Assembly: GCF_021530995.1 (NCBI RefSeq)
Contig: NZ_JADYTF010000016.1
Location: 1 to 43,840 of the forward strand
Direction: 5' to 3'
Source of the DNA: Bacteroides caecigallinarum
Lineage (GTDB): Bacteria > Bacteroidota > Bacteroidia > Bacteroidales > Bacteroidaceae
Length of the DNA: 43,840 nt
Part shown: piece after piece, positions 7,774-15,984 of the stretch
How positions within the stretch are numbered: the stretch's first letter is position 1
Layout: every line of letters starts with the position of its first letter
Program-made: the position numbers and the translations under genes
Notes under the pieces: generated by a model
Database searches by the model: none
What the model was told of the DNA's origin: nothing
Seen by the model: only the letters and a program-made list of their open reading frames with translations

Positions 7774-8433
7774 ATGAGAACACATAGGCTGGGTATATTA
7801 TTGTTGGTATTTTGTGGGTTTATTGCATTGGAACATTTTCCTTTAATGGCGCAGGAAGCTGCGGATTGGAGTTCCTGGACTTCAGTTACTGTGAATCATA
7901 AATTCAATAAGTCTCTTAGGATTATGTCAAAGGCGCAAGTCAGAACAAGGGATAATTTCGGTGCTTTTGAGAGATTTTTTATAAATGCCGGATTGGGATA
8001 TAAGGTTTTACCTAATTGGGAGCTGAAAGGTGTTCTTGCCTATCATCGCAGGAGGAGTGCTTCGAAGGGTAGCTTTAATGCATACAGATATCATTTGGGT
8101 TCGGAGGCAGCCTGGATAAAGGGCGATTTCAGAATTCGTTGGAGAGAAAGGTTTCAACAGACATTTGCTTTGGGTGATGATGAGATGATAATTCGCTCGA
8201 GGTTGATGTTCGACTATAATATTCCTTCTACCATTCTTGTTCCGTATTTTTCAATCGAGACTTTCAATGATTTGGAAAATAATGATTTTTTTAAAGCTGA
8301 AAGAATCCGTTATATGCCGGGATTAAGGATAAACCTGACTGATATGTATTCATTGTCAGCCTTTTATTGCAGACAGGACGATATTTCCAGGAAAACTAAT
8401 ATTGCCGGTGTGGAGTTTATAATCAATCTGTAA
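7774..8433 (+). CDS. DUF2490 family outer-membrane protein
   Basis: The protein has 219 residues. A signal peptide (MRTHRLGILLLVFCGF...) ends near LMAQ, giving a mature chain from about EAADWSSW. The pattern 'WSSWTSVTVNHKFNKSL' followed by alternating strands rich in Arg, Tyr and Phe ('YHRRRSASKGSFNAYRYHLG', 'RIRWRERFQQTF') is that of the DUF2490 proteins common in Bacteroidetes, thought to be small beta-barrels. No function has been assigned to the family as far as I know. It stands alone, diverging from the gph-like gene; the downstream nitroreductase is 89 bp away and may be co-transcribed. The start was chosen from the signal peptide and the promoter position. Confidence 0.75.
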   Translation: MRTHRLGILLLVFCGFIALEHFPLMAQEAADWSSWTSVTVNHKFNKSLRIMSKAQVRTRDNFGAFERFFINAGLGYKVLPNWELKGVLAYHRRRSASKGSFNAYRYHLGSEAAWIKGDFRIRWRERFQQTFALGDDEMIIRSRLMFDYNIPSTILVPYFSIETFNDLENNDFFKAERIRYMPGLRINLTDMYSLSAFYCRQDDISRKTNIAGVEFIINL

Positions 8434-8462
8434 CCGGCCCGGAAAATATTTCCCCTCAAACC

Positions 8463-8505
8463 GACATCTGACAACTATCAACTATCATCTGACATCTGAC
8501 AACTA
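8463..8505. repeat. Short direct repeat between the DUF2490 and nitroreductase genes
   Basis: GACATCTGACAACTA occurs at 8463-8477 and again at 8491-8505, with the similar ATCAACTATCATCT between. It looks like a short degenerate intergenic repeat with no obvious function. Confidence 0.6.
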
Positions 8506-8522
8506 AAATAAAACTTTAAATT

Positions 8523-9032
8523 ATGAATTTTCTAGAACTGGTAAATAACCGTTATTCTGTACGTTCGTACGAAGAACGTCAGATTGAGAATGAAAAAATG
8601 GAGTATATCATGGAGTGTGTCCGTCTGGCACCTTCCGCAGTGAACTTTCAGCCGTGGAAATTCTATATCGTTACGGATAAAGATAAACTGAATGATATAA
8701 AGTCAACCTATAAACGTGAATGGATTCAGACTGCTCCATGTATCGTAGTGGCATGTGCCAAACATGATGAGTCTTGGCATCGCCGTTTGGATAATAAGGA
8801 TCATGCGGATATTGATTTGGCAATAGCTATCGAGCATCTGTGTCTTGCTGCGGCAGAACAGGGTTTGGGCACTTGCTGGGTTTGCAATTTTGATGCCGCA
8901 CTCTGTCATCAGATGATGTCCTTGCCTGAAAATATGGAACCTGTAGCTCTTATACCAATAGGTTATACACCTGATACAGAAATACCTGAGAAGAAAAGGA
9001 AGAATATGGATGAAATCTGTGTATGTATCTGA
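8523..9032 (+). CDS. Nitroreductase family FMN-dependent oxidoreductase
   Basis: The protein has 169 residues, the short form of the family. The FMN-phosphate contact 'NRYSVRSYEER' at the N terminus, 'LAPSAVNFQPWKFYIV' and the C-terminal 'AAAEQGLGTCWVCNFD' plus 'PVALIPIGYTPD' are typical of nitroreductase-fold proteins that pass electrons from NAD(P)H to nitroaromatics, quinones or flavins. The natural substrate is unknown. Cys residues at 'GTCWVCN' and near the C terminus are notable but no metal site is clear. It may be expressed from the promoter of the upstream gene or its own. It converges on the last gene of the B12 operon with only 6 bp between the stop codons and no clear terminator in the gap. 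Confidence 0.85.
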   Translation: MNFLELVNNRYSVRSYEERQIENEKMEYIMECVRLAPSAVNFQPWKFYIVTDKDKLNDIKSTYKREWIQTAPCIVVACAKHDESWHRRLDNKDHADIDLAIAIEHLCLAAAEQGLGTCWVCNFDAALCHQMMSLPENMEPVALIPIGYTPDTEIPEKKRKNMDEICVCI

Positions 9033-9038
9033 TATATC

Positions 9039-10052
9039 TTAACTTAGTATAGATATAAGTTCGCCGAAACTGCCGCAACTGTAGTTCTTTTCATCGATAT
9101 GTAATTGCATTTCTGATGATGACAGGACTTTCAGTTCCGGCAGTTTTCTGTTTTCCGGTGCAGCCTGTTTTTCCAGACACAGAAATCCTTGGCGGTTCAG
9201 TGCATTCTGTGTCCAGTGCTTAAGTATCGGATCGTCTGTATATAGTATGATGGAACGGTCAGCCTTCACGGTAGGAGAGTATCCTCCGTGCATAAGGTCG
9301 AATTTTATTTCGGCTTCAGGGAAAAGTCTGTCCATAAGTCCGGATAATATTATGTCTTCCGTCACTCCGGAATGCAGTCCGTTTTCAGGAGTAAGCAGCC
9401 ATAGATAGTCGGCTGTAACCAGTGCCTGTTCTATGTCGTGGGTGGAGAGCAATATGGCTTTGTTCTCTTCGTGTGCCAGGCGGTGGAGCAATGTGAGTAT
9501 TTCTATTCTGCTTACCGCGTCAAGGAAGGCGGTCGGTTCGTCAAGGAGTATAATCGGGCATTCCTGCACTATGGCTTTGGCTATCATCGCCTTTTGGCGT
9601 TCTCCATCGGAGAGATTGGCTGTATAGGTATCGGCTTTATGGCTTATCCCGGTAAGATGTAATGCATGCTCTATTATTTCTTTATCGTATGCTGACAATC
9701 GTCCGAAGAAACCAGTGTGAGGTTGGCGTCCCAGGGCAACAAGCTGCCGTACAGTCAATGCTCCGGCAAAAATCCTTTCCGTCAGTACAAGTCCGATGGT
9801 GCGCGACAGTTCCTTTTCCGAATATCTTTCTACCGGTTTGTCCATAATGTTGAGACTACCTTCCAATATACGTTGCGATGCGGAGACGGTACGCAGGAGT
9901 GTCGATTTTCCGGCACCGTTCGGACCAAGCAGACATGTCAGGTTGCCGCCTTTCAGACTGAAGTCGAGATTGGATTGTACGGTTGTTTTCCTGCCTTTCG
10001 TATAGTAGCCGATACTCAGATTGGAAGCTGAAATCACGTCTTTGTTTTCCAT
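9039..10052 (-). CDS. btuD: ABC transporter ATP-binding protein for vitamin B12
   Basis: It powers import of cobalamin through the BtuC permease at the inner membrane. The protein has 337 residues. Walker A is 'LLGPNGAGKS' (Lys49), the ABC signature 'NLSDGERQKAMIAKAI' and Walker B 'PIILLDEPTAF' follow, and the H-loop is in 'LLSTHDIEQAL'. A normal enzyme of this type ends near residue 255; here about 80 extra residues follow ('SIILYTDDPILKHW...' onward), forming a small separate alpha/beta-looking domain of unknown role. The start overlaps the btuC stop (TGATG), so the two are translationally coupled. Family members also carry iron-siderophores or heme; the cobalamin call rests on the riboswitch-led operon. 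Confidence 0.88.
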   Translation of the reverse strand: MENKDVISASNLSIGYYTKGRKTTVQSNLDFSLKGGNLTCLLGPNGAGKSTLLRTVSASQRILEGSLNIMDKPVERYSEKELSRTIGLVLTERIFAGALTVRQLVALGRQPHTGFFGRLSAYDKEIIEHALHLTGISHKADTYTANLSDGERQKAMIAKAIVQECPIILLDEPTAFLDAVSRIEILTLLHRLAHEENKAILLSTHDIEQALVTADYLWLLTPENGLHSGVTEDIILSGLMDRLFPEAEIKFDLMHGGYSPTVKADRSIILYTDDPILKHWTQNALNRQGFLCLEKQAAPENRKLPELKVLSSSEMQLHIDEKNYSCGSFGELISILS

Positions 10053-11119
10053 CAGTTAAAGTATTGAATTTTCTTCTGGTTTATAATTACATATATTATT
10101 ACCGGGGCTCCGAGTACCGGTGTTACGGCATTTATCGGTATGATGCCATTCTCGCCGGGAAGTATGCTTACTATAGAGCATAGCAGAGCCATTGCCGCTC
10201 CGCAGAGGGCTGTGGCGGGGAGAAGTGAGTTATGGTTTGATGTGCCTAGCAGAAGCCGGGCGATATGAGGAACGGCCAGTCCGATAAACGAAACCGGTCC
10301 GCAGAAGGCTGTTGTTACGGCTGTAAGTATTCCGGTGGACAGCAGGAGCATGTTTCTTGTCCGGCTGATATTTACGCCAAGGTTTTCCGCATATCTCGTT
10401 CCCAGCAGAAGAGCGTTCATCGGCTTTATGAGCATTACTGATATTGCCAGTCCGATGATAATCATTGAGGCGAAGGCAGGAAGCTGTGTGAGAGATACGC
10501 CTCCGAAGTTTCCCATTCCCCATGTGACGTAGGAGTGTACTCCTTCGGCTGTGGAGAAGAAGTTCAGAAGAGATATGGCCGATGAAGTGACGTATCCTGT
10601 CATTATTCCGGCTATAAGGAGCATAACATTGTTTTTTATCAGTGTGGACAGAAACAGAATGAATGCCATTATGGCGAACGCGCCCGTCATGGCGCCGGCT
10701 ATGACAGACAGAAATCCTCCAAGACTGACTGTCGATACAGTTATGCTGCCTCCCATACCGAGTATCACCAGTGCGGCTCCGAGACTTGAGCCGGAACTGA
10801 TTCCCAGTATGGAGGAGTCCGCCAGAGGATTGTTGAACACGGTCTGCAGCATCAGTCCGGATACGGCCAGCGCGGCTCCGGTCAGTATGGCAGTAATGGT
10901 CTGTGGTACGCGCGACTGCAGCACGATGTACGCCCAGCTGGCTTTTTCTGCCTCTCCGCCTGAAAGTATGTCGGTAACAGCGGATGCCGGAATGCTGACC
11001 GAGCCGTAATACAGGCTTATAGCTGCAAGTACTACAGTCAGAATGGCAAGCAGTGTGATGTATAAAGTATTCCTGTTTCTCAAAATTTTATTCTTTAATA
11101 AATAGACAATCGATATCAA
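10052..11119 (-). CDS. btuC: FecCD-family permease, vitamin B12 importer BtuC
   Basis: It is the inner-membrane permease for cobalamin. The protein has 355 residues with about ten hydrophobic segments. Typical FecCD/BtuC motifs are seen: 'YGSVSIPASAVTDIL', 'QSRVPQTITAILTGAALAVSGLMLQTVFNNPLA' in two overlapping parts, 'LGISSGSSLGAALVI' and 'VSFIGLAVPHIARLL'. The C terminus has 'INAVTPVLGAPVIIYVI'. The start is a TTG at 11119; no in-frame ATG exists near it upstream or before the first membrane segment, so TTG or another non-ATG codon must be used. Its stop overlaps the btuD start by one base, and btuF lies 46 bp upstream in the operon. Confidence 0.88.
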   Translation of the reverse strand: MISIVYLLKNKILRNRNTLYITLLAILTVVLAAISLYYGSVSIPASAVTDILSGGEAEKASWAYIVLQSRVPQTITAILTGAALAVSGLMLQTVFNNPLADSSILGISSGSSLGAALVILGMGGSITVSTVSLGGFLSVIAGAMTGAFAIMAFILFLSTLIKNNVMLLIAGIMTGYVTSSAISLLNFFSTAEGVHSYVTWGMGNFGGVSLTQLPAFASMIIIGLAISVMLIKPMNALLLGTRYAENLGVNISRTRNMLLLSTGILTAVTTAFCGPVSFIGLAVPHIARLLLGTSNHNSLLPATALCGAAMALLCSIVSILPGENGIIPINAVTPVLGAPVIIYVIINQKKIQYFN

Positions 11120-11165
11120 TACAAAAAAATAAATATCAACATCAGAAAATAAAAATCATCTGCTG

Positions 11166-12305
11166 TCACTTCAACCCCGTGAAGTATCGTGTCTTTTCAT
11201 TTTTCATAATCTCCGGATGGAAGATTATAATCAGGTCTCTGAGCAGAGCCTCCGGATGAAAAGGCGTCTCTTCGTAAAAGTTCACGTACGAGGTATTGCA
11301 CCCAAAGATACGCTTATTTTTCCATGCGTCAAAATTGGTGTATGGAGAGTAGTCGTTTTTCAGTTCGGAGTATGTCTTGTCCTGTTTCTGATTGTACTTG
11401 ATGAGCCAGAAGTCCGCTTTCTGACCTTTGTCCAGGACTGTCTCGAACGACATGGGCACTGAGCCGCTTTCCTTTGTGTAGCTGAAGATGTAGTCGGCTC
11501 CGGCATCGTCTATCATTCTGGCCATGGTGCTTCTTCCTCCGGGAACATACCATGCCGACGAGTATTTAAGCTCGGTAATCACAGTAGGGCGGTGGGGAAC
11601 ATCTTTTGTCATCTGTTTCAGTGTGAGATATTCCTGTTCTATCTTTCTGAAGAGAGAGTCTGCTTCCTCCTCTTTTCCTGTCAGGAGTCCGTAGAACTTC
11701 ATCCATTCGGCTCTACCCAGGGGAGATGTCTCCATATAATCTGCACATTCTATGATGGGGATTCCTATGCTTTCTATTCTTCCGTACCCGCCACTGTTCT
11801 CAAAAGGCGAGAGCAGGACTGCATCGGCATTGAGGTCGATAATCTTTTCTATATCGGGACTCATGGAGGATCCGCAGTCGGCTATAGAACCTTTTTCGTA
11901 CATAGCCTTTATTTGTGGGTGCTTGATATACTGAATGTCGCACACTCCGGCTATGGAACTTATGGCTCCTGTTTCGGCCAGGAGAGAGTTGTGGACCGAT
12001 GAGTAGACAATGGCACTCGTCAGAGGGGTACGAACTACAGTTCCCTCAGGCATATTGCCGGTGTTGGTATTGTCTCTGTCTGTCAGTATGTAGGTATGCA
12101 GCGTTTTCAGTGTATCCCACGGATTGCGCAGTTCCACTTTGGTATAATCCTTGAATTTCAGAATCCTGATGTTTTCGGCATAACTGAATTTCACAGTATC
12201 CACCAGTGTTTCAGAATGCGAGGAAGTCCTGCTCCCTCCGCTGCATGCAGAGAGAAGCAGGACTAATGTTACTATATTGGCAGATAGTAAAAATGATTTC
12301 TTCAT
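11166..12305 (-). CDS. btuF: ABC transporter substrate-binding lipoprotein, BtuF-type
   Basis: It should bind cobalamin in the periplasm and deliver it to BtuCD. The protein has 379 residues, longer than E. coli BtuF (about 266). The signal ends in LLLSAC, so Cys21 is lipidated, as usual for such binding proteins in Bacteroidetes. The type III binding-protein fold is indicated by 'SAIVYSSVHNSLLAETGAISSIAGV', 'DIEKIIDLNADAVLLSPFEN', 'GIPIIECADYMETSPLGRAEWMKF' read in parts, and 'RPTVITELKYSSAWYVPGG'. Related proteins bind iron chelates, so the ligand is inferred from its position between btuG and btuC behind the cobalamin riboswitch. Confidence 0.85.
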   Translation of the reverse strand: MKKSFLLSANIVTLVLLLSACSGGSRTSSHSETLVDTVKFSYAENIRILKFKDYTKVELRNPWDTLKTLHTYILTDRDNTNTGNMPEGTVVRTPLTSAIVYSSVHNSLLAETGAISSIAGVCDIQYIKHPQIKAMYEKGSIADCGSSMSPDIEKIIDLNADAVLLSPFENSGGYGRIESIGIPIIECADYMETSPLGRAEWMKFYGLLTGKEEEADSLFRKIEQEYLTLKQMTKDVPHRPTVITELKYSSAWYVPGGRSTMARMIDDAGADYIFSYTKESGSVPMSFETVLDKGQKADFWLIKYNQKQDKTYSELKNDYSPYTNFDAWKNKRIFGCNTSYVNFYEETPFHPEALLRDLIIIFHPEIMKNEKTRYFTGLK

Positions 12306-12340
12306 TATAATAATGTTACAGGTATTTGTTCTTTTTGCTG

Positions 12341-13423
12341 TTATTCTGTTACGAAACGTATTCCTGTGGTGTATTGGCCGGCTTCAAACTGAGATTTCTT
12401 GTTGCCGTCCTTGTCGTATACATATACGTCGTTCAATGCTCCGTATGGCTGGTTGATTATGTATACATCTTCTGTTTCAGGGTCAACAGCTATACCGCCC
12501 GGGTTTGGTATGTCGCTGAAATTTACGAAATCAGTTTCTTTTCCGGTCTTGATATCGTAAACAAAGCATTTTGCTCTATCCGGCAGATAGTATTCAGAGT
12601 ATAGAATATACATCTTGTCGCCTTTGTTGGCTATGTATGAAGCATTGCAGAGTTCCTCTACCTGATATGTGTCGGGATTTATGCGCTGCAGAGTTCCGTA
12701 GATATAGTCCTCTTCCTCAAGTCCGTCTGAACCGGCATAGTTACCATTTGATACAATATACACAAATCCGTCACTGCCCACAATGCTTTGTGTGTAAGGA
12801 TTAAGCAATACTGTAATGTCCTTGACTTTGGTCATGGTCTTTGCATCTACTACAGCAACCGTATTTCCCATACCATATCCGGAGATATTTACAAATACCT
12901 TTCCTTTAGTGTATGACAATCCTTCCGGGTGATCACCTACATTTACAGAAGAAACTATTTCCTGCGACAGAGTATCAAGTTTGGAAACAGTACCGTCGTA
13001 TGCAGTAAAGAATACATATCCGTCGCCTGCTGTGGCATATCTTGGTTGCAGCGGTTTATTGTCGGACGTTGTCAGTGGCATGCTTTTTATTATTTTTCCT
13101 TCCTTGTCCAGTATCTCTATCTTTGAGGAAGTAGAGCTTACTGCATACAGTTTCGAACCGTAGACACACAAGTCCTGAAGGTCGCCTATTCCTTTGCCGT
13201 TACTTGCAGCATAAATATCAGATGATGCTGTACCTTTATTTATATCGTACCACTGAATTGAACCGTCATTGGCACCCCAGTTGCCTGTGTTAATGATATA
13301 TGCTCCTGTTGTGATGACAGGCTTTTCTGTTTCATCATCAATTTTCGGCTCATCGTTGTTACATGATGTCATTGCTGCAATAAGAGGCATGGCAGCTGTA
13401 AGATAAATGAATTTCAATTTCAT
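12341..13423 (-). CDS. btuG: BtuG-type beta-propeller surface lipoprotein for vitamin B12 capture
   Basis: The protein has 360 residues. The signal peptide ends in MTSC, so Cys21 is the lipidated residue; the acidic residues after it (CNNDEPKIDDE) resemble the export signal of Bacteroidetes surface lipoproteins. The rest is a series of short beta-rich repeats of the YncE or DUF5074 propeller kind, such as 'GAYIINTGNWGANDGSIQWY', 'GDLQDLCVYGSKLYAVSS', 'VGDHPEGLSYTKGKVFV' and 'PNPGGIAVDPETEDVYIIN'. In Bacteroides thetaiotaomicron, BtuG proteins are known surface lipoproteins that bind cobalamin with extreme affinity and sit on BtuB. The gene lies directly after btuB, as in known loci. The ligand is an inference from family and context. 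Confidence 0.85.
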   Translation of the reverse strand: MKLKFIYLTAAMPLIAAMTSCNNDEPKIDDETEKPVITTGAYIINTGNWGANDGSIQWYDINKGTASSDIYAASNGKGIGDLQDLCVYGSKLYAVSSTSSKIEILDKEGKIIKSMPLTTSDNKPLQPRYATAGDGYVFFTAYDGTVSKLDTLSQEIVSSVNVGDHPEGLSYTKGKVFVNISGYGMGNTVAVVDAKTMTKVKDITVLLNPYTQSIVGSDGFVYIVSNGNYAGSDGLEEEDYIYGTLQRINPDTYQVEELCNASYIANKGDKMYILYSEYYLPDRAKCFVYDIKTGKETDFVNFSDIPNPGGIAVDPETEDVYIINQPYGALNDVYVYDKDGNKKSQFEAGQYTTGIRFVTE

Positions 13424-13485
13424 AATGTTCTGTTTTTATTTGTTATTATTTAATGATTAATATGTTTGTGTAGCCTTAAATGTTT

Positions 13486-13521
13486 ATATCCATATCCATA
13501 TTCATATCAATATTCATATTC
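13486..13521. repeat. Hexanucleotide repeat between btuB and btuG
   Basis: Six imperfect units of the form ATATYC (ATATCC, ATATCC, ATATTC, ATATCA, ATATTC, ATATTC) follow one another. They lie in the untranslated spacer of the operon, 16 bp after the btuB stop codon in the direction of transcription. Confidence 0.6.
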
Positions 13522-13536
13522 ATGTAGTTCTATCTG

Positions 13537-15549
13537 TTAGAGAATATAACTCAGTGATACTTTATAGTTTCTTCCCGGCATCGGATAAAATCTTATGACC
13601 TCATAGTTTTTTCCACTCAGGTTCAGTGCGTCCAGCTGTATCTTGAATTTGTGCTTTTTCCAGGAAAAAATTCTGTATGCCGATAAGCTATGATCGGAAT
13701 ATGGCTCGATACGGTACGAAGGGAGGTTTTGTGCCAGGGTATACCTCTCAGAAGCAAAAGTTACATTATATGTAATATTTACCCATGGGTTCTCTATTGT
13801 GAGACTTCCTCCTCCTGAATGTTTTGGGGTATATACTATCTGGTTTCTCCATGTCTTTGATTCAGGGTCGGTTATATCCTCTGCCTGGATAAAGTTATAG
13901 TTAGCTGTGAGATAAAGGTTTATTTTGTCAGTCAGACTGTATTCCGACGATATGTTTATGTCTGTTCCTATGGTCTCGACTTTACCTACATTCATCATTT
14001 TCCACACAAACATGGTTGGAACAGCAACAATCTTGTCGTCCACTTTATTATAATATACATCAGCTGAAAGACTAAGGAATCTGAGCCGCTTGTGAGAGTC
14101 CGATTTACTGTATGTCACTCCGAAGTTTCCCTGGCGTGTTGTTTCTGGACGCAGATTGGTATTCCCTATAAGGAGATAATACAGGTCGTTGAATGTAGGG
14201 GTTCTGAATATATCCTTATAAGAGGCTCTAAGCCTCAGTCCGTGCAGGCGCAAAGGTTTCCACGATACACTGACGGCAGGAGACAGACGCTTTCTGTCGT
14301 CTGCAGCTTTTCCTATCTTTACATTCTCTGTTATGTATGTGTTGAGCAGTGATGCCGAAGCAGAGAAATTAGTCCGTTCATATCTGGCAGCTAAAGCACT
14401 GAGTACAGTAAATCTTTCGGGAAACTGGCAGTCTCTCAGGTTGGTGTGCAGATAATTATATGCAAAATCCTGTGCAAATGAGAAAGAAAGATTCTTTACC
14501 GGACTGCCCATTACAGTGGCCGACAGATAGGTTTCTGTCTGTCTGTACCGGTCGTCGGTTATTCCGGAAGACTTGTCGTTATAGTCTCTGTTCCAACTGT
14601 AGTTGAACTTTCCCTGTATCTGCATTTTCAATTGTCTGTTCCATCTGTTCTCGTAACGCACCTGTCCGAAGTAGTTTTTGTCATACAGTCTTTCGGCGGA
14701 GTAAGGATTGTCGTAAACCACACTTCCAGGCAGTCCTCTTTCCGAATCGAAAAGATATGCTTTTACCTGTAAGTCCTGTCTGTCAGTAATGGCTGAGTAC
14801 AGATTAGCTTCGGCTCTGTAAGAACGTATGTCGCTGTTGTTTCTTTTTGCGTCAATCAGCTGGTTCCCGTTCCATAATTTGAATCTGTAGTTACCGTCGG
14901 CCTGCAGATAATCTCCGTAAAAAGAAATACCTGTCTTATCGCTTATTTTATGGCTATACATTACAGATGGATTAAGCAGACCGAATGAGCCGGTCTTTAG
15001 GTTAGCGTTAATACTGTATTTCCCTTTTTCCATGTCGGGCGTTATAGTCTTTATGCTAAGGATACCTGCCGAAGCAAATGCCTTGGCGCTCTGGTATATA
15101 TCGTCCGTCTGACCTATAGTCAGGGAAAGTTCGGAAACATTGCTCAGAGAGTATCTTGAGATATCTACCTGCCCCGACTGGCAGTCGCTTATGCTTACTC
15201 CATCGTAAATAACTCCTGTATGCTGTGCTCCCATACTTCTTATGGAAACAGTTTTCAGTCCTCCTATACCTCCGTAGTCTTTTACATTAACTCCCGAGAA
15301 GTGTCTTACGGCTTCGGCTACATCATACACTCCCATACGCTCCAGTTCTGATTTTTTCAGTATCTGAAGCGGTGACGTTGCCATTACGGCAGGCGGAGTC
15401 TTTCTCGCACTGATGGTAACGTCCGGAATTTGGTGTATCCTGCCGGTGATGCTGTCTGTTCCGTACTCTTGTGCCAGAGATGTTATTATTGGACACAAGC
15501 ACATTACGGTTACAGCAAACCTAAGGACAATGTAATTCAGTTTGTCCAT
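13537..15549 (-). CDS. btuB: TonB-dependent vitamin B12 receptor BtuB
   Basis: It imports cobalamin through the outer membrane using TonB energy. From ATG 15549 the protein has 670 residues: a signal peptide (MDKLNYIVLRFAVTVMC... to SLAQ), a plug domain starting at 'IPDVTISARKTPPAVMA' and containing 'GLKTVSIRSMGAQHTGVIYD' and 'DGVSISDCQSGQVDIS', and a 22-strand-type barrel ending in 'NYKVSLSYIL'. There is no N-terminal carboxypeptidase-like domain, so it is not a SusC-type receptor. A TTG at 15558 could add three residues, but ATG is preferred. It is the first gene behind the riboswitch at 15625-15812, the strongest evidence for cobalamin as the substrate. Confidence 0.93.
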   Translation of the reverse strand: MDKLNYIVLRFAVTVMCLCPIITSLAQEYGTDSITGRIHQIPDVTISARKTPPAVMATSPLQILKKSELERMGVYDVAEAVRHFSGVNVKDYGGIGGLKTVSIRSMGAQHTGVIYDGVSISDCQSGQVDISRYSLSNVSELSLTIGQTDDIYQSAKAFASAGILSIKTITPDMEKGKYSINANLKTGSFGLLNPSVMYSHKISDKTGISFYGDYLQADGNYRFKLWNGNQLIDAKRNNSDIRSYRAEANLYSAITDRQDLQVKAYLFDSERGLPGSVVYDNPYSAERLYDKNYFGQVRYENRWNRQLKMQIQGKFNYSWNRDYNDKSSGITDDRYRQTETYLSATVMGSPVKNLSFSFAQDFAYNYLHTNLRDCQFPERFTVLSALAARYERTNFSASASLLNTYITENVKIGKAADDRKRLSPAVSVSWKPLRLHGLRLRASYKDIFRTPTFNDLYYLLIGNTNLRPETTRQGNFGVTYSKSDSHKRLRFLSLSADVYYNKVDDKIVAVPTMFVWKMMNVGKVETIGTDINISSEYSLTDKINLYLTANYNFIQAEDITDPESKTWRNQIVYTPKHSGGGSLTIENPWVNITYNVTFASERYTLAQNLPSYRIEPYSDHSLSAYRIFSWKKHKFKIQLDALNLSGKNYEVIRFYPMPGRNYKVSLSYIL

Positions 15550-15564
15550 TTCCTTCAAAAAAAG

Positions 15565-15618
15565 TCATAAAAAATTACATGTATCCGTCAGCATCCTTTC
15601 CTCGAGAATGTGCGGCAT
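15565..15618 (-). other. Possible leader peptide ORF between riboswitch and btuB
   Basis: A 17-codon frame (MPHILEERMLTDTCNFL) starts 7 nt after the riboswitch and ends 15 nt before the btuB ATG. A GAGGAAAGG stretch lies inside it just before an internal ATG. It could be a chance frame; coupling to btuB is speculation. Confidence 0.2.
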
Positions 15619-15624
15619 GATTAG

Positions 15625-15812
15625 CGTTTTGCAGGTCTTCTGACTTACTCCGGAATGCTTTACCTTCCCGTCCCGGCATTGGCGGCAGACAGTGGTAAGA
15701 AGAATAATCAAGCAATCCTCTTTAATGGAGATTACAGCAGCGGGACTGTCCGGGATTCTCACCCGGTTCCCTTTTCATCCTCAGCCTGTGGATAGGCGTA
15801 TCGGAACAAAAC
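15625..15812 (-). promoter_or_regulatory. Cobalamin riboswitch upstream of btuB
   Basis: On the minus strand the RNA contains the hallmark core: AAAAGGGAACCGGGTGAGAA, then TCCCGGACAGTCCCGCTGCT, then an ACCACTGTC version of the GCCACTG segment, and finally GTCAGAAGACCTGC at its 3' end. Order and spacing match the class (Rfam RF00174). The 5' end begins about 8 nt downstream of the -7 promoter element. It should repress btuB and the genes behind it when adenosylcobalamin or a related cobalamin is abundant. The spacer to the btuB start (75 nt) has no strong terminator, so control at translation is more likely; that is inference. Confidence 0.95.
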
Positions 15813-15819
15813 GTCTTCG

Positions 15820-15850
15820 CAAATGTATGAAAAAAACTTATAATTGGAAA
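15820..15850 (-). promoter_or_regulatory. Promoter of the B12 uptake operon
   Basis: On the minus strand TACATTTG (15820-15827) is a perfect -7 element, and TTTC (15847-15850) lies 19 bp upstream as an approximate -33 element. The predicted transcription start near 15813 agrees with the 5' boundary of the riboswitch. Confidence 0.75.
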
Positions 15851-15984
15851 TTATTTACCTGTTTTTCGTAGATTAAACATTATAAAGGAATATTTACTGG
15901 AAGAACGAACTGGCTGATGATATAATAAATTCAGTATAGATTGTTGGTAGGATTATGAAATGATATTGAGGATTGTGTTTCGTC

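Noticed and set aside
11166-15549. Siderophore or heme uptake locus
   Set aside because: The transporter families alone would allow it, but the cobalamin riboswitch in front and the BtuG-type propeller point to vitamin B12.
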